Part shown: piece after piece, positions 19,556 to 30,160 of the stretch
How positions within the stretch are numbered: the stretch's first letter is position 1
How the letters are laid out: each line of letters begins with the position of its first letter
Assembly: GCA_022509025.1 (NCBI GenBank)
Contig: JAFLUB010000006.1
Span: 1 to 64,000, forward strand
DNA length: 64,000 nucleotides
DNA from: Oscillospiraceae bacterium
GTDB taxonomy: Bacteria > Bacillota > Clostridia > UBA1381
Direction of reading: 5' to 3'
The notes under the pieces: generated by a model
What the model was told of the DNA's origin: nothing
The model's database searches: none
The model's input: only the letters and a program-made list of their open reading frames with translations
Translations under genes and position numbers: made by a program

Positions 19556-21220
19556 ATGATTACCGTTACAGGAAAACCAGTATGCGCGGGGGTCGCATTC
19601 GGTCCTGTTTTTGTTTTCAGCCGCGAAGAAAGCACAATAAAAAGACGCCACATAGAAAGCAGCGAGGACGAAATCTTACGGTTTGAAAATGCTCGCAAAA
19701 AAGCTATTGAGGAGCTTGATATTCTGTATAACAAAGCCATCGCGGAAGTCGGAGAAGCGAATGCGATGATTTTCCGGATACACCAGATGATGCTTGATGA
19801 CCTTGACTATATTGAATCCGTCAGGAATATAATCACAGACCAGCTTTTAAATGCGGAAACGGCGGTAGGTCAGACCTGTGACAGCTTTGTTCAGTTGTTC
19901 CGGTCAATGGACGATTCTTATATGCGTGAAAGAAGCGCGGATGTCAAGGATGTGTCCGAACGGCTTATACAAATACTTTCAGGAAAGAACAAAAATGCTA
20001 TTGTGTCAGACGAGCCGAGCATCATTATTGCTGATGACCTCGCTCCAAGCGAAACGGTACAGTTTGATAAAGAAAAAATTCTCGCATTCGTAACAGAGGG
20101 CGGCTCCACGAACTCGCACACCGCAATTCTTGCAAGAATGATGAATATTCCCGCAATGATAGGCGCGGAAGGTTCTCTCAGAACAGATTTTGACGGAAAG
20201 GCAGCTATCGTGGACGGATTCACGGGCACAATATATATCGAGCCTGACGAGAAAACTATCGCTAAAATGACGGCAAAAAAGCGTGAGATTGAAAAACAGA
20301 CTGCGCTTTTAGAAAAACTTCGCGGTGAAAAAAGCGTTACAAAGGACGGACAGCGCATTGAACTTTGCGCAAACATCGGAAACGTCATTGACGTTGCAAG
20401 TGTTCTCAAAAATGATGCCGAAGGTATCGGACTTTTCAGAAGCGAATTTTTATATCTTGAGAGCAGAAACTATCCTTCAGAAGATGTGCAGTTCGGAGTA
20501 TATAAAGAAGTTCTTTCCAAAATGGAAAACAAGCGCGTTATTATACGTACTCTCGACATAGGCGCGGATAAGCAGGCGAACTATTTTCACCTGCCCAGAG
20601 AAGAAAATCCCGCTCTCGGATTGAGAGCTATAAGATTTTGCCTGCAGCATCCTGATATCTTCAAAACACAGCTTCGCGCGCTTTACCGCGCGTCAGTATT
20701 CGGGCATCTATCAATCATGTTCCCTATGATTGTTTCCGAATGGGAGGTTTTAAAGGTTCTTGAAATCATCAAAGAGGTTAAAGGTGAGCTTGCAAGCGAG
20801 GGTATTTCATACGCAAAAAACGTGGAGCTGGGATGCATGATAGAAACCCCTGCCGCCGCGTTGATAAGTGATATACTTTCAAAGCATCTTGATTTTTTCT
20901 CGATAGGCACAAACGATCTGACACAGTATACTCTTGCCGCTGACCGGCAGAATCCTGACATTGATTCTTTCCGCAACGATCGCCACATAGCTATTCTGAG
21001 GCTTATAAATACAGTTACGGAAAACGCGCATAAAAACGGCGCATGGGTAGGCATATGCGGGGAGCTTGCCGCGGACGTGGAGCTTACGGAGTTGTTTTTA
21101 GCAATCGGGATTGATGAGCTTTCAGTTATTCCTTCGCTGATATTGCCGCTCAGGAAAAAAATTGCTGAAACTGACGTTTCGGCAATTAAGGATAGGGTGT
21201 TGAGTAAATATCTGATGTAA
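19556..21220 (+). CDS. ptsP: Phosphoenolpyruvate-protein phosphotransferase (PTS enzyme I)
   Basis: TEGGSTNSHTAILARMMNIPAMIGAEG, ANIGNVIDVASVLKNDAEGIGLFRSEFLYLESRNYPSEDVQFGVY, LGCMIETPAAALISDI, FSIGTNDLTQYTLAADR. Confidence 0.96.
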   Translation: MITVTGKPVCAGVAFGPVFVFSREESTIKRRHIESSEDEILRFENARKKAIEELDILYNKAIAEVGEANAMIFRIHQMMLDDLDYIESVRNIITDQLLNAETAVGQTCDSFVQLFRSMDDSYMRERSADVKDVSERLIQILSGKNKNAIVSDEPSIIIADDLAPSETVQFDKEKILAFVTEGGSTNSHTAILARMMNIPAMIGAEGSLRTDFDGKAAIVDGFTGTIYIEPDEKTIAKMTAKKREIEKQTALLEKLRGEKSVTKDGQRIELCANIGNVIDVASVLKNDAEGIGLFRSEFLYLESRNYPSEDVQFGVYKEVLSKMENKRVIIRTLDIGADKQANYFHLPREENPALGLRAIRFCLQHPDIFKTQLRALYRASVFGHLSIMFPMIVSEWEVLKVLEIIKEVKGELASEGISYAKNVELGCMIETPAAALISDILSKHLDFFSIGTNDLTQYTLAADRQNPDIDSFRNDRHIAILRLINTVTENAHKNGAWVGICGELAADVELTELFLAIGIDELSVIPSLILPLRKKIAETDVSAIKDRVLSKYLM

Positions 21221-21256
21221 GCTGCATCAGGCAGCATTGACAGACAACAGGACTAA

Positions 21257-21297
21257 AAAATCAGAGATAACAGAAAATTGTTATCTCTGATTTTTTT
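21257..21297. terminator. Terminator between convergent ptsP and SLH/LRR protein gene
   Basis: aaatcagagataacagaaaattgttatctctgatttttt. Confidence 0.9.
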
Positions 21298-21317
21298 ATC
21301 ACTTTCAAAAATTATTT

Positions 21318-24300
21318 TTACTGTTCAAGCGATGCCCAGTCACGCACCTCGCCTATACCGGTCCATGTTTCATTTTCATCTTTATACTCCCAATAATGAG
21401 AATTTGTTGCTTCCTGGACTGCGATATAATACCATGCGTTTGTATTAAGGTTATCGCTCCATGTAATCATATCATCCGATAACGCTTCTATACCGGCAGG
21501 TATACGGTCGAGCACATTATTAACAAGCGTCATTGCCTCGGCGCGCGTTATAGGCTGAGTCGGTTTGAAAGTTCCGTCCTCATAGCCATGAATCCAGCCG
21601 CGTGCCGCCGCCCGGTTAATATATTCTTTTGCCCAGTGATCCCCGATATCTGTAAATTGATCCTCACCTTCATATGTGCCGCCGTCAAATCTCGCCGCAA
21701 TTGCCGCGAACTCTGCACGGGTTATTGACTTATTCGGATCGAAGCTACCGTCAAGATAACCGCTTACGATACCTGCATTGGACATAGTCGAAATAGCGTT
21801 ATTGTACCAATCTCCGTTATTCACGTCGCTGAAGCTATTGGATTGTCTCCAATATTTATTTCTTGAATCATCAGTCAGCAGACGGAAGAATATCGTTGCA
21901 ACCTCAGCGCGTGTTATCTGACCGTTAGGACGAACATCTCCTTCAGGATAACCGATAATATACGCGTAGTGGTCGTCATGGTTCAGGTCGGGTATATTAT
22001 TACCGTCCGACCTGTCTCCGTCAGATTTATCTCCATCAGGTTTATCACCATCTTTGCCTGTATACTTGTTTTCTATAATATATCCGGTTGCGCTCTTGAC
22101 GTAATTCGGAGTATATCCGTCAACAGGTTCCTCCGAAACCGTATAAGTGACAGTTTTACCGCCGGAGGTCTTTGCAAGGCCTGTGAATGTATATTTCCAG
22201 TTGTTTGATTTGTTCAGTTTATGCGTTGCTACAACCTTGTCTCCGTTCATAACGTTAACCGTTACGGAATCAGGACGCGCTTCTTCCGCGTCATCATCAC
22301 CTATCCACTGTTTTTCAACTTTTACGCTCGTTGTTGAGCTGCCGCCTCCGGAAGAATGCTTTTTATTTGTATCCTTTTCCCCCCATATTGCATAAAGCGT
22401 ATCATCTCCGTCAGGAATGTACTCATCCCCGGGCTGAATCAAATCTTTGCTGTTAGGATCAGCCTTAGGATTAGTAGACCAGCCTTTGAAATTATGATCC
22501 TTCAGAGTTGGATGAGTGTTTTGGATTATATCTCCCGTGCCCGGTACAATATCCTCCCAATTGTCCGGCATTACACCGTCAAATCCGTCTTTATCTGCAT
22601 CACTCGGAAGGTTTGGATCAAACTTCAGAGAATTCTTAGGTGTTGCGGTCGGTGTCGCCGTTGGCGTTGCAGTAGGTGTTGCCGTTGGTGTCGCTGTTGC
22701 TGTTGCAGTCGCTGCAGGTGTTGCTGTTGCAGTCGCTGCAGGTGTCGCTGTTGCAGTCGCTGCAGGTGTCGCTGTTGCAGTCGCTGCAGGTGTCGCTGTT
22801 GCAGTCGCTGCAGGTGTTGCTGTTGCAGTCGCTGCAGGTGTCGCTGTTGCAGTCGCTACAGGTGTTGCTGTTGCAGGAGCATATTCGTTTGAAAATGCTG
22901 CCGTTGCAGTCTTACCGCCTTCAATTTCACCTGAAGCGTTTGTCGGAGTTGACTTGTAATCAGGATTTTCCGTTTCCGTTACAGTATATTTCGTTCCGGC
23001 AGGAATCGCGCTGATTGACGCGCTTTCTCCGCCCTTTAATGTTACCTTTATACCATTCGTAGTGTCAACCTTATCCTTATCGTCCTGACTTATAATCAAC
23101 TTGCTTGTGTTGATATTGTTTTCATCCGCATCCTTCAGTGTTACTGTGAAAGTAAATTCAGCATTAGCAGGCGCATTATCACCTGTTACAGTCTTTGTGA
23201 TTTTCAGCGTACCCTCTTCATAGTCGGGAACATCATTCTCATTTTCATCAATCAGCCATACCGCGAACAAGGTTCTGCTCTTTTTGCCCATTGCGAGCTT
23301 GTAATCATCTAATTCCTCAGATGCGATAAAGTTATCATCATCTGAAAGTTCAGCGTAATCTTCAGCGGTTGCTATAACATTTACTATATCAGACGGAGCC
23401 ACAGGAATGTCTTCATCTTCATGCTCAACGACATACCAGCCGCCGAATACCGCTTTATCCTTTTTCATTGTACCGGGGCCTGAAACCGGAGCGTTGTAGG
23501 TCTCAACAAATATGTTACCCTTGCCGCTTTCACCGTTTCCTTCCATCTCTGCCGGCGCATTTGTACCGCCGTTAGCGTCATAGTCCTGAGTATGGAATAT
23601 AGTTATCGGTACATCATAGTATTCAGTCTTAGCATCATTGAGACCTTTTCCGAGAGGCACATATTTAACCTTAAATGTTGCAATGCCGTTATCTAAAATA
23701 CTATTTAAGTCAATCTGATATTGAATAGAGCCGACATAAGTGCCCGGTTGAGTTTTATCCTGCGTAGCTACTACATTCGGTGTAGCCTTCGGAGCCCACC
23801 AATCAGTGTTAATATCAGAATTGTCTGAATTTGTTGAATTGGGTTCATAATTAACCTCAATTATATTAGCCGCGTCATTCGGCATGATAACGCCGAGGTT
23901 GATAACAGCGGTATTTGTTTTGTCAGTTGCAGGTTTACCGACGATACCCTTTGTCTGAACTCTCGGTCCGGCATCCAGTATATAGTCTGTATATACCGGC
24001 ATATCACTGTCCATATATTCTGTTACTACATTGTAATCAGTGCCGTATTCTTTTCCACTAAAGCCGAACGGTGTATATGATGATACATTAGACGGTGAAT
24101 GGATATACTCGTCGTCATCATCTTTATAGTAATACTGCTCGATAATAACCTTGCCTACGCCGGTTGCGTTACTGAACGCGTCAGCCGCAACACTTTTCAT
24201 AGCCTTCGGTATTTTCAGTACTCCTGCCTGTTTAGTATCTCCTCCTACAGATATTTCAACTGTATCTTTCTGAGTGAACCCTCTGTTCGCGAAAGCCAGA

Positions 24301-26861
24301 CCCTCAATCACCTTTAAGCTGTCGGGGAATACAACATTGCCGATATTAAAGTTGTCACCTGAGTCGCAGCCGAAAGCACGGTAAGCGATTTCTTCAAGAC
24401 TCGTCGCTTCTTCAAAATTAACAGATTTGACATCTGCGCGGTAAAATACAGAGTCATTTATGCGTTCAATTTTGTCATGAAGAATAAGCTTATTTATTCC
24501 CTTCTCCTGACCGACAACTTTATCGCTGGAGCTTTCGGTATAGTAATGCCAGTTTGTGTTCCAATAGAACAACTCCATATTGTCGTCCTGCTGACCTACA
24601 CCGGTGATTTTAACTGTATGCGGTAAATGGGGCTCATCTTTTTCTGCCCATGTGAGAGTTTTGGGAATTTCAAGGTCAATTGTGTTTCCGATTGGTCCGT
24701 TATAGAACACAACATCGCCGGTGATACGGTTGAACCACCAATAGCTTTCATCAACATCTTCTGTTTCAGAATCATCAACAGCTTGAACTGTCAATGCATC
24801 CTCAATACCGTCCTTATAATGTATATCGGCATAGCCTGCGCTGAACGGATGAGATTCCTTATCTGATTCGTATATTGACTCGTCAGCATCTTCTACACCG
24901 TTAATACCTCCATAAGACTTACCTAACATATAAATATTTCTGAGTCTCGGGCAACGTGAGAATGCTCCGCTGTCAATATTGGCGATAGGCGAGTCTTCGT
25001 TATCTTCTTCATGTCCTGTTGCGTCAAATGTAACAGTCTCCAGACGTGTACACTGTCTGAACGCCCAGTAACCGATAGATTTAAGCTCCGGCGGAAGCGT
25101 TATCTCTGTCAGAGCCTGACACTGTCTGAACGCATTTTTATTTATAGAAGTAACTGTGGACGGTATATTTGTAACCGCCGTCAGGCGCTGACACTGCCAG
25201 AATGCGCCGTCAGGGATTTTAGTCATTCCGCTGTCCTCAAGATTGCTGAAATCAACTGAATACAATACCTGATTCATCGGACGGGAACCAAACGCTCCGT
25301 CTGCGATACCTGTGATTTTGATTTCTTCACCCTCGGTATTATAAACTGATTCGGGTATCGTTATAGAAACTCTTATGTCAGATTCCTTTGCTTTGTCACC
25401 CGATGTGCCATCTGCAAAATCAATATACTTATATCCCGGAGTCGGCGTTTCGCCCGGAGCGGAAGCATCTGAATCATCTATATAATACAGCTCCATCAGA
25501 TACAACAGAGCCTGACCGCTGCCTTGTTCAATTTTATTTTCACCTTGCTCGACGTAGTATTCTACTACTCTTGCTCCACCCTCGTCGGCTGCTTGAATAT
25601 CTACTCTTGTGTCATTAACTTTTATATATGTACCGACATCAGTGCCAAACACAAGAACGATAAAACCATTCTTGTCAGCATTAAAAGTTATAGGCTTCTT
25701 ACTTTCTATTTTTAAAGGACTGCCCTTATACTCTTTTTCCTTATAGGTAATAGTGGTATTAACAACTTCATCGGTTGTGTTTAAACTTCCGTTTGTTATT
25801 GAAAAAACATCATCACCTTCTACGCCCTTTTCGATAACATTATACACGGCGGCAGGGCTCGCTTCAGGGTCACGAGTCGGTTTTGGATCCTGCATGTACG
25901 CATAGTATCTGTAGTCATTTTTATCTGTCTTATAATCAAAATCTTCGGGATCCTTCGCGCCCTTATTGTATTCCTTAGCGGTTTTCAGACCGTAAATCAA
26001 ACCATCCGAGCCTACAACAAACGGAGAATCATTGTCATAGCCATGGGTTTTATCCCACAGAATAAATCCGTTAATAGCTCCCCACGGCGCGCCTGAAAGA
26101 GCGCTCGGAAGAGTCTTTCCGCAGTCTATAACGATATCAGTCTTACAGTTACGGAATGCGTTAACACCTATACTGTTCACACTTGCCGGAATTGATATAT
26201 AGCTAAGCGAGCTGTTTCCGTAAAATACGCTTTGACCAAGCTTTTCAACATTTGACGGAAGCGTAACATTCGTTAAATCGTCGCAGTCGCGGAAGCAGTC
26301 GTCAGGAAGTGACGTTATCGTCAAACTGCTTAAATCAACTTTTGTTAAACCTGAATTGTTTCCGCGGAAGCAGCCGGTGCCAAGCTCAGTGATTGACGAA
26401 GGCAGACCGCTTATTTCCGTGAAATAGTTTGATGCGAACGCTCTTGCGCCCATCTTTTTCAGCTGATATTCAGCATCCGAAACAAAGCTGATTGTGTTAA
26501 GCTCGCAGCCCGAAAACGCGTCAGGCGCGATTTCCACAACCGGATATTGTTTTCCGCTCTCGTCTACGAGATACGATGGGATTGTAATATCTCTTGGCGA
26601 GCCGTTTTCGCCCTGTACATAGTTGTATTGATCTATAACGGCTTCCGTGCCGTTCGCTTTAAGCGACGCGGCCATCCAGCCTACTATGTCATCGCTTCCG
26701 GCTTTACCGTTACTTGATGTAAATTTTACATCACCCGCGCGCGGTGTCGCGTTATTATCGACCGCCAGCGCGGATAACGGCAGAACAGCCGAAAGCATCA
26801 TACTCACACATAACACAAGTGAGAGTATTTTTTCAAAACTACTGTTTTTTCTTGTTTCCAT
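21318..26861 (-). CDS. Giant BspA-type leucine-rich-repeat surface adhesin with Cna_B-like domains and 3 SLH domains
   Basis: Signal peptide; LRR_5/BspA repeats (LTNVTLPSNVEKLGQSVFYGNSSLSYISIPASVNSIGVNAFRNC); Cna-B-like VTFTVTLKDADENN; (PAATATAT)n linker; SLH repeats. Confidence 0.88.
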   Translation of the reverse strand: METRKNSSFEKILSLVLCVSMMLSAVLPLSALAVDNNATPRAGDVKFTSSNGKAGSDDIVGWMAASLKANGTEAVIDQYNYVQGENGSPRDITIPSYLVDESGKQYPVVEIAPDAFSGCELNTISFVSDAEYQLKKMGARAFASNYFTEISGLPSSITELGTGCFRGNNSGLTKVDLSSLTITSLPDDCFRDCDDLTNVTLPSNVEKLGQSVFYGNSSLSYISIPASVNSIGVNAFRNCKTDIVIDCGKTLPSALSGAPWGAINGFILWDKTHGYDNDSPFVVGSDGLIYGLKTAKEYNKGAKDPEDFDYKTDKNDYRYYAYMQDPKPTRDPEASPAAVYNVIEKGVEGDDVFSITNGSLNTTDEVVNTTITYKEKEYKGSPLKIESKKPITFNADKNGFIVLVFGTDVGTYIKVNDTRVDIQAADEGGARVVEYYVEQGENKIEQGSGQALLYLMELYYIDDSDASAPGETPTPGYKYIDFADGTSGDKAKESDIRVSITIPESVYNTEGEEIKITGIADGAFGSRPMNQVLYSVDFSNLEDSGMTKIPDGAFWQCQRLTAVTNIPSTVTSINKNAFRQCQALTEITLPPELKSIGYWAFRQCTRLETVTFDATGHEEDNEDSPIANIDSGAFSRCPRLRNIYMLGKSYGGINGVEDADESIYESDKESHPFSAGYADIHYKDGIEDALTVQAVDDSETEDVDESYWWFNRITGDVVFYNGPIGNTIDLEIPKTLTWAEKDEPHLPHTVKITGVGQQDDNMELFYWNTNWHYYTESSSDKVVGQEKGINKLILHDKIERINDSVFYRADVKSVNFEEATSLEEIAYRAFGCDSGDNFNIGNVVFPDSLKVIEGLAFANRGFTQKDTVEISVGGDTKQAGVLKIPKAMKSVAADAFSNATGVGKVIIEQYYYKDDDDEYIHSPSNVSSYTPFGFSGKEYGTDYNVVTEYMDSDMPVYTDYILDAGPRVQTKGIVGKPATDKTNTAVINLGVIMPNDAANIIEVNYEPNSTNSDNSDINTDWWAPKATPNVVATQDKTQPGTYVGSIQYQIDLNSILDNGIATFKVKYVPLGKGLNDAKTEYYDVPITIFHTQDYDANGGTNAPAEMEGNGESGKGNIFVETYNAPVSGPGTMKKDKAVFGGWYVVEHEDEDIPVAPSDIVNVIATAEDYAELSDDDNFIASEELDDYKLAMGKKSRTLFAVWLIDENENDVPDYEEGTLKITKTVTGDNAPANAEFTFTVTLKDADENNINTSKLIISQDDKDKVDTTNGIKVTLKGGESASISAIPAGTKYTVTETENPDYKSTPTNASGEIEGGKTATAAFSNEYAPATATPVATATATPAATATATPAATATATPAATATATPAATATATPAATATATPAATATATATPTATPTATPTATPTATPKNSLKFDPNLPSDADKDGFDGVMPDNWEDIVPGTGDIIQNTHPTLKDHNFKGWSTNPKADPNSKDLIQPGDEYIPDGDDTLYAIWGEKDTNKKHSSGGGSSTTSVKVEKQWIGDDDAEEARPDSVTVNVMNGDKVVATHKLNKSNNWKYTFTGLAKTSGGKTVTYTVSEEPVDGYTPNYVKSATGYIIENKYTGKDGDKPDGDKSDGDRSDGNNIPDLNHDDHYAYIIGYPEGDVRPNGQITRAEVATIFFRLLTDDSRNKYWRQSNSFSDVNNGDWYNNAISTMSNAGIVSGYLDGSFDPNKSITRAEFAAIAARFDGGTYEGEDQFTDIGDHWAKEYINRAAARGWIHGYEDGTFKPTQPITRAEAMTLVNNVLDRIPAGIEALSDDMITWSDNLNTNAWYYIAVQEATNSHYWEYKDENETWTGIGEVRDWASLEQ
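22640..22876. repeat. 24-bp minisatellite encoding (ATATPAAT)n linker
   Basis: gctgttgcagtcgctgcaggtgtc repeated ~7 times nearly perfectly from ~22692, preceded by degenerate shorter repeats. Confidence 0.92.
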
Positions 26862-26991
26862 AATAAGGTTACTCCTCCTTGATGTATAAATATTCATTAT
26901 ATATTTAAAACTAACTATATATTATACTACCTCTTAACGCAAAAGTCAATATCTACTGTTTTTTTGACAGCAGGTATAATTATACAAATAC

Positions 26992-29900
26992 TTATTTTAC
27001 CTGTGCCGTTATTTCATTGCCCACGGTATCTGTGAATGTGTATTTGAAATCAGTATTTATCAGATTATCATATCGCAAATCATATCCCAAATCCTTCAGT
27101 CCCTGAGCTACCATTGACGCCCACACATACGCGCCCGCGTATGACGAATGGAGCGTATCGCCGCCGACCTCAGTAAGGTTATAATTCTTTGTTACAACAT
27201 CATCCTTATCATCACCGTAAAGCGAATAGAGGAAGTCATAGCTCATTTTTGAGAGGTCTATTATGTCACAATTCATATCCGCCGCAGCGTCACGAAGATA
27301 ACTGCTCCATGATACAGACTCCTTATAGTCGTGCTTTGACGCGTTCGGAGTCACAAGAATTGGTATCATACCCTTGTCGCGGCACTCAGTAACCATCGCT
27401 TTAACAGTTTCCGTCATTTCCTCGCGCGTGGAATAGCTTCTATCGTTATATCCGCATTCTATAAGCACAATATCGTTCATAGCACCATATTTGATTACAC
27501 CCGGGAACGCGGTATCATAAAGTCCCTTTGCATACTGACCGCTGTTAGCAAGATTGGTAATCGGAAGATTTACAAAGTCACTAAGCTGCTGACCCCAGCC
27601 CGAGCGTCCGCCGCCGACTTCACGGTCAAAATCACCGTAGTACGCGCATGCAAGCGAATCACCGATAACAAATATTCTCGACGATAAATCGGAAGTTTTT
27701 TCAACCCTGACATAATCAAGCATCGTTGAACCGTCTGTCATAGAAACAGTTATCTCACCGTCGCCAACAAAAATTCGTTCCGCAGTATAAAGCGCGCCGT
27801 CTGTAACCTTTCTGTCCGCGTCCGCCTGGTCTACATTATTGCCGACCATATATCCGTTTACAAGAATATCGCCGCGCCATGTTTCAGCCTTTTTGAAGGT
27901 TATATCGTAATATTCTTCCTCAAACATTGCGCCAAGCGTCTTACCTTCGCTGACATCACCTAAATCGGTAAAAGTATAAACAGGAGAAATCCTGTAACCT
28001 GTGTTTGGTTTGATATTTATTTTGAAACCTTCCATTGTAGTGTCAGGCTCTGTTATCTTCTCAAGTTTGCCATCCGCATAGAAGTATACTGTTTTTTTCT
28101 CGGTTGAAATCTCAATCTTATCTCCGGCTTTGACATTCTTTCGCTTCGAAGACCTGAGTTCGCCGCTTGCAAGATAGGTCGATGTTATAACAACTCCGTC
28201 TTTCTTCGCTGCCGCAGCGGGAATATCAGTTATACTGATATATTCATCATCATCGCCAAGGACAAGCATCTTATAATCTGTTATGTATTTATTTTCTGAG
28301 AAATCGTTTGGTTCATATGCGATGCCATCGCTGCCTGTTGTACCCTCTATTGAGTAACAGTCAACAGTGTACTGGGCGCTTATTGGGTTATCAACTCCGG
28401 TATATAGATTCGCAGTTATTACAGCCTTACCTATACCAACGGCAGTCATCGTGCCGTTCTCATCAATTTTGATTACACTCTCATCTGAGGATTTAAAATC
28501 TCTTAAAAAGGTTTCGGGTGCAAAGATAGTGTTTCCGTACTCGTCCTTCACGCTATCAAGATTGAACCATTTGCTCTCATAAAGATTAAGTGTGCGTCCG
28601 GTGTGTACGATTTCGCCAAGTTTTGGCTTTCTGTCAAGTTTTACATCTTTATATACCTTATTGCCCTCATACTCCACCTCAATACGGACTGTGTCTGAAT
28701 CCGAATGAAGAACTGACGATGAGTTGCCGATTTCTTTCATATTGAACGAGCCGACATTTGGAATATCAATAAGGTTTGAAATGCTTCCCACATCTTCTAT
28801 GTAGTACGAACCCGGTCTGAGATATTCAAAATCAATATCATGTAATATATAATTATCATAGCCATCGTAATCAGAGATATATGAAACTGTGTCAGGTGCG
28901 TTAATCGTGATGTTAGCCAAATCAGGGTACGACACACCAAGATAATCCATTATGGCGTCATTGCCCGTCAATCCTGAAAGAGAATTGAAGTCAAGGCTTA
29001 TGTTATCTATCAAGTACATTATGTTATTCTGGCAAAGCGTTACAAATCCCCCATCTTTGTCGAGGAACAACTCAAACTTCATATTGTCTTTAGCGGTAAT
29101 AAAAGTATCTCCCGCGTAAATGCCGTCCGCCTTTTTGGAAATCGTGAGTATATTCCCTTTATCACCTGTCAGCGTCATCGTGCCGTTTTCCTTAAAACTC
29201 ACCTCGCCGAAAAAGCGTGTTATGGGCTTTGCTTCTACATTCAGATTATAGCTGTCAAGCTCAAGCGTACCCTTCAGAGAACCAAAGTCTGACTCATAAT
29301 AAACCGCGTTCTCCTCACATTCGGGATAAACCTCCGCCGTAACGTTGCCATTGCCTACGGTAACGGTAGTTTCAGCGTCCTTATAACCGTCCTTCTTAGC
29401 CGTAACCGTTATTTTCTCGCCCTTTTCAAATGACGGTCCGGTTAAAACACCGTTTTCATCGGCATAGAATCTGATACCGTTTATCGTAAGATTTGCATAC
29501 TGGGTAGTTTTCACCGTGAGAGGGTGAAGCTCAGTATTTTTGCCGCTCTTCACCTCAATTTTCTGTATCGCAACCGCGCCCCACTGGTCGCAGTAAAATT
29601 CAATTTTGTCCGTATCCTCGCCTGTGACTACCGATGCAGTCTGCCACTTGTCAAACTCGCCGCCGTTAATGGACATATATCTGTCTGCAATCTTAAAATA
29701 CGCGTACGGGTCGTTTTCATTACGGCGCGTACTGCCGTTATTTGTTACAACCGGCTTTGCGAACGTCAGCGTAACCTCAGAGCCTTTTTCTATCTTGGGC
29801 AGATTTAATGTGTACAGACTGCCGTCATTGCTGTTTCCCACAGCGAGGTAAATATATGAACCCTTAGGATTAAAATTACCGCCTATAGGATAAAATCCAC

Positions 29901-30129
29901 AATCGTTATTGTGACCTATGTCCGTCACCGCCGCGGCTTTCCAGTTCATTAAGCCGCCCGTTGTAACGGTTATGTCGTTTGTAAGCTTGACGTTTTCCAC
30001 GTCCTCCGTTCCTGCCGGTTTCGCAATGTTCACTCCTGAAAATGTGTATGTCTTGTCCGCCGCGCTGACTGTGACAGCACAGCATACAAGCATAGAAATC
30101 ACCGCTAATACAGAAATAAGTTTTTTCAT
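26992..30129 (-). CDS. Large secreted multi-domain SGNH esterase (rhamnogalacturonan acetylesterase/CE12-like)
   Basis: Signal peptide MKKLISVLAVISMLVCCAVTVSAA; C-terminal RIFVIGDSLACAYYG...GRSGWGQQLSDF...NLANSGQYAKG...IECGYNDRSY...GGDTLHSSYAGAYVWA, SGNH blocks I/II/III/V. Confidence 0.82.
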   Translation of the reverse strand: MKKLISVLAVISMLVCCAVTVSAADKTYTFSGVNIAKPAGTEDVENVKLTNDITVTTGGLMNWKAAAVTDIGHNNDCGFYPIGGNFNPKGSYIYLAVGNSNDGSLYTLNLPKIEKGSEVTLTFAKPVVTNNGSTRRNENDPYAYFKIADRYMSINGGEFDKWQTASVVTGEDTDKIEFYCDQWGAVAIQKIEVKSGKNTELHPLTVKTTQYANLTINGIRFYADENGVLTGPSFEKGEKITVTAKKDGYKDAETTVTVGNGNVTAEVYPECEENAVYYESDFGSLKGTLELDSYNLNVEAKPITRFFGEVSFKENGTMTLTGDKGNILTISKKADGIYAGDTFITAKDNMKFELFLDKDGGFVTLCQNNIMYLIDNISLDFNSLSGLTGNDAIMDYLGVSYPDLANITINAPDTVSYISDYDGYDNYILHDIDFEYLRPGSYYIEDVGSISNLIDIPNVGSFNMKEIGNSSSVLHSDSDTVRIEVEYEGNKVYKDVKLDRKPKLGEIVHTGRTLNLYESKWFNLDSVKDEYGNTIFAPETFLRDFKSSDESVIKIDENGTMTAVGIGKAVITANLYTGVDNPISAQYTVDCYSIEGTTGSDGIAYEPNDFSENKYITDYKMLVLGDDDEYISITDIPAAAAKKDGVVITSTYLASGELRSSKRKNVKAGDKIEISTEKKTVYFYADGKLEKITEPDTTMEGFKINIKPNTGYRISPVYTFTDLGDVSEGKTLGAMFEEEYYDITFKKAETWRGDILVNGYMVGNNVDQADADRKVTDGALYTAERIFVGDGEITVSMTDGSTMLDYVRVEKTSDLSSRIFVIGDSLACAYYGDFDREVGGGRSGWGQQLSDFVNLPITNLANSGQYAKGLYDTAFPGVIKYGAMNDIVLIECGYNDRSYSTREEMTETVKAMVTECRDKGMIPILVTPNASKHDYKESVSWSSYLRDAAADMNCDIIDLSKMSYDFLYSLYGDDKDDVVTKNYNLTEVGGDTLHSSYAGAYVWASMVAQGLKDLGYDLRYDNLINTDFKYTFTDTVGNEITAQVK

Positions 30130-30160
30130 AAAAACACCCCTTTTATATAATTTCTTACAT

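Noticed and set aside
22692-22876. CRISPR-like array of short repeats
   Set aside because: 24-bp units are head-to-tail with no unique spacers and are in frame within a CDS; a coding minisatellite.
22147-23014. Overlapping + strand ORFs rich in VAVGVAV / LLLQSLQV / RCRCCCCS
   Set aside because: Antisense translations of the 24-bp minisatellite in the SLH/LRR gene; repeat periodicity leaves all frames open. Not genuine genes.
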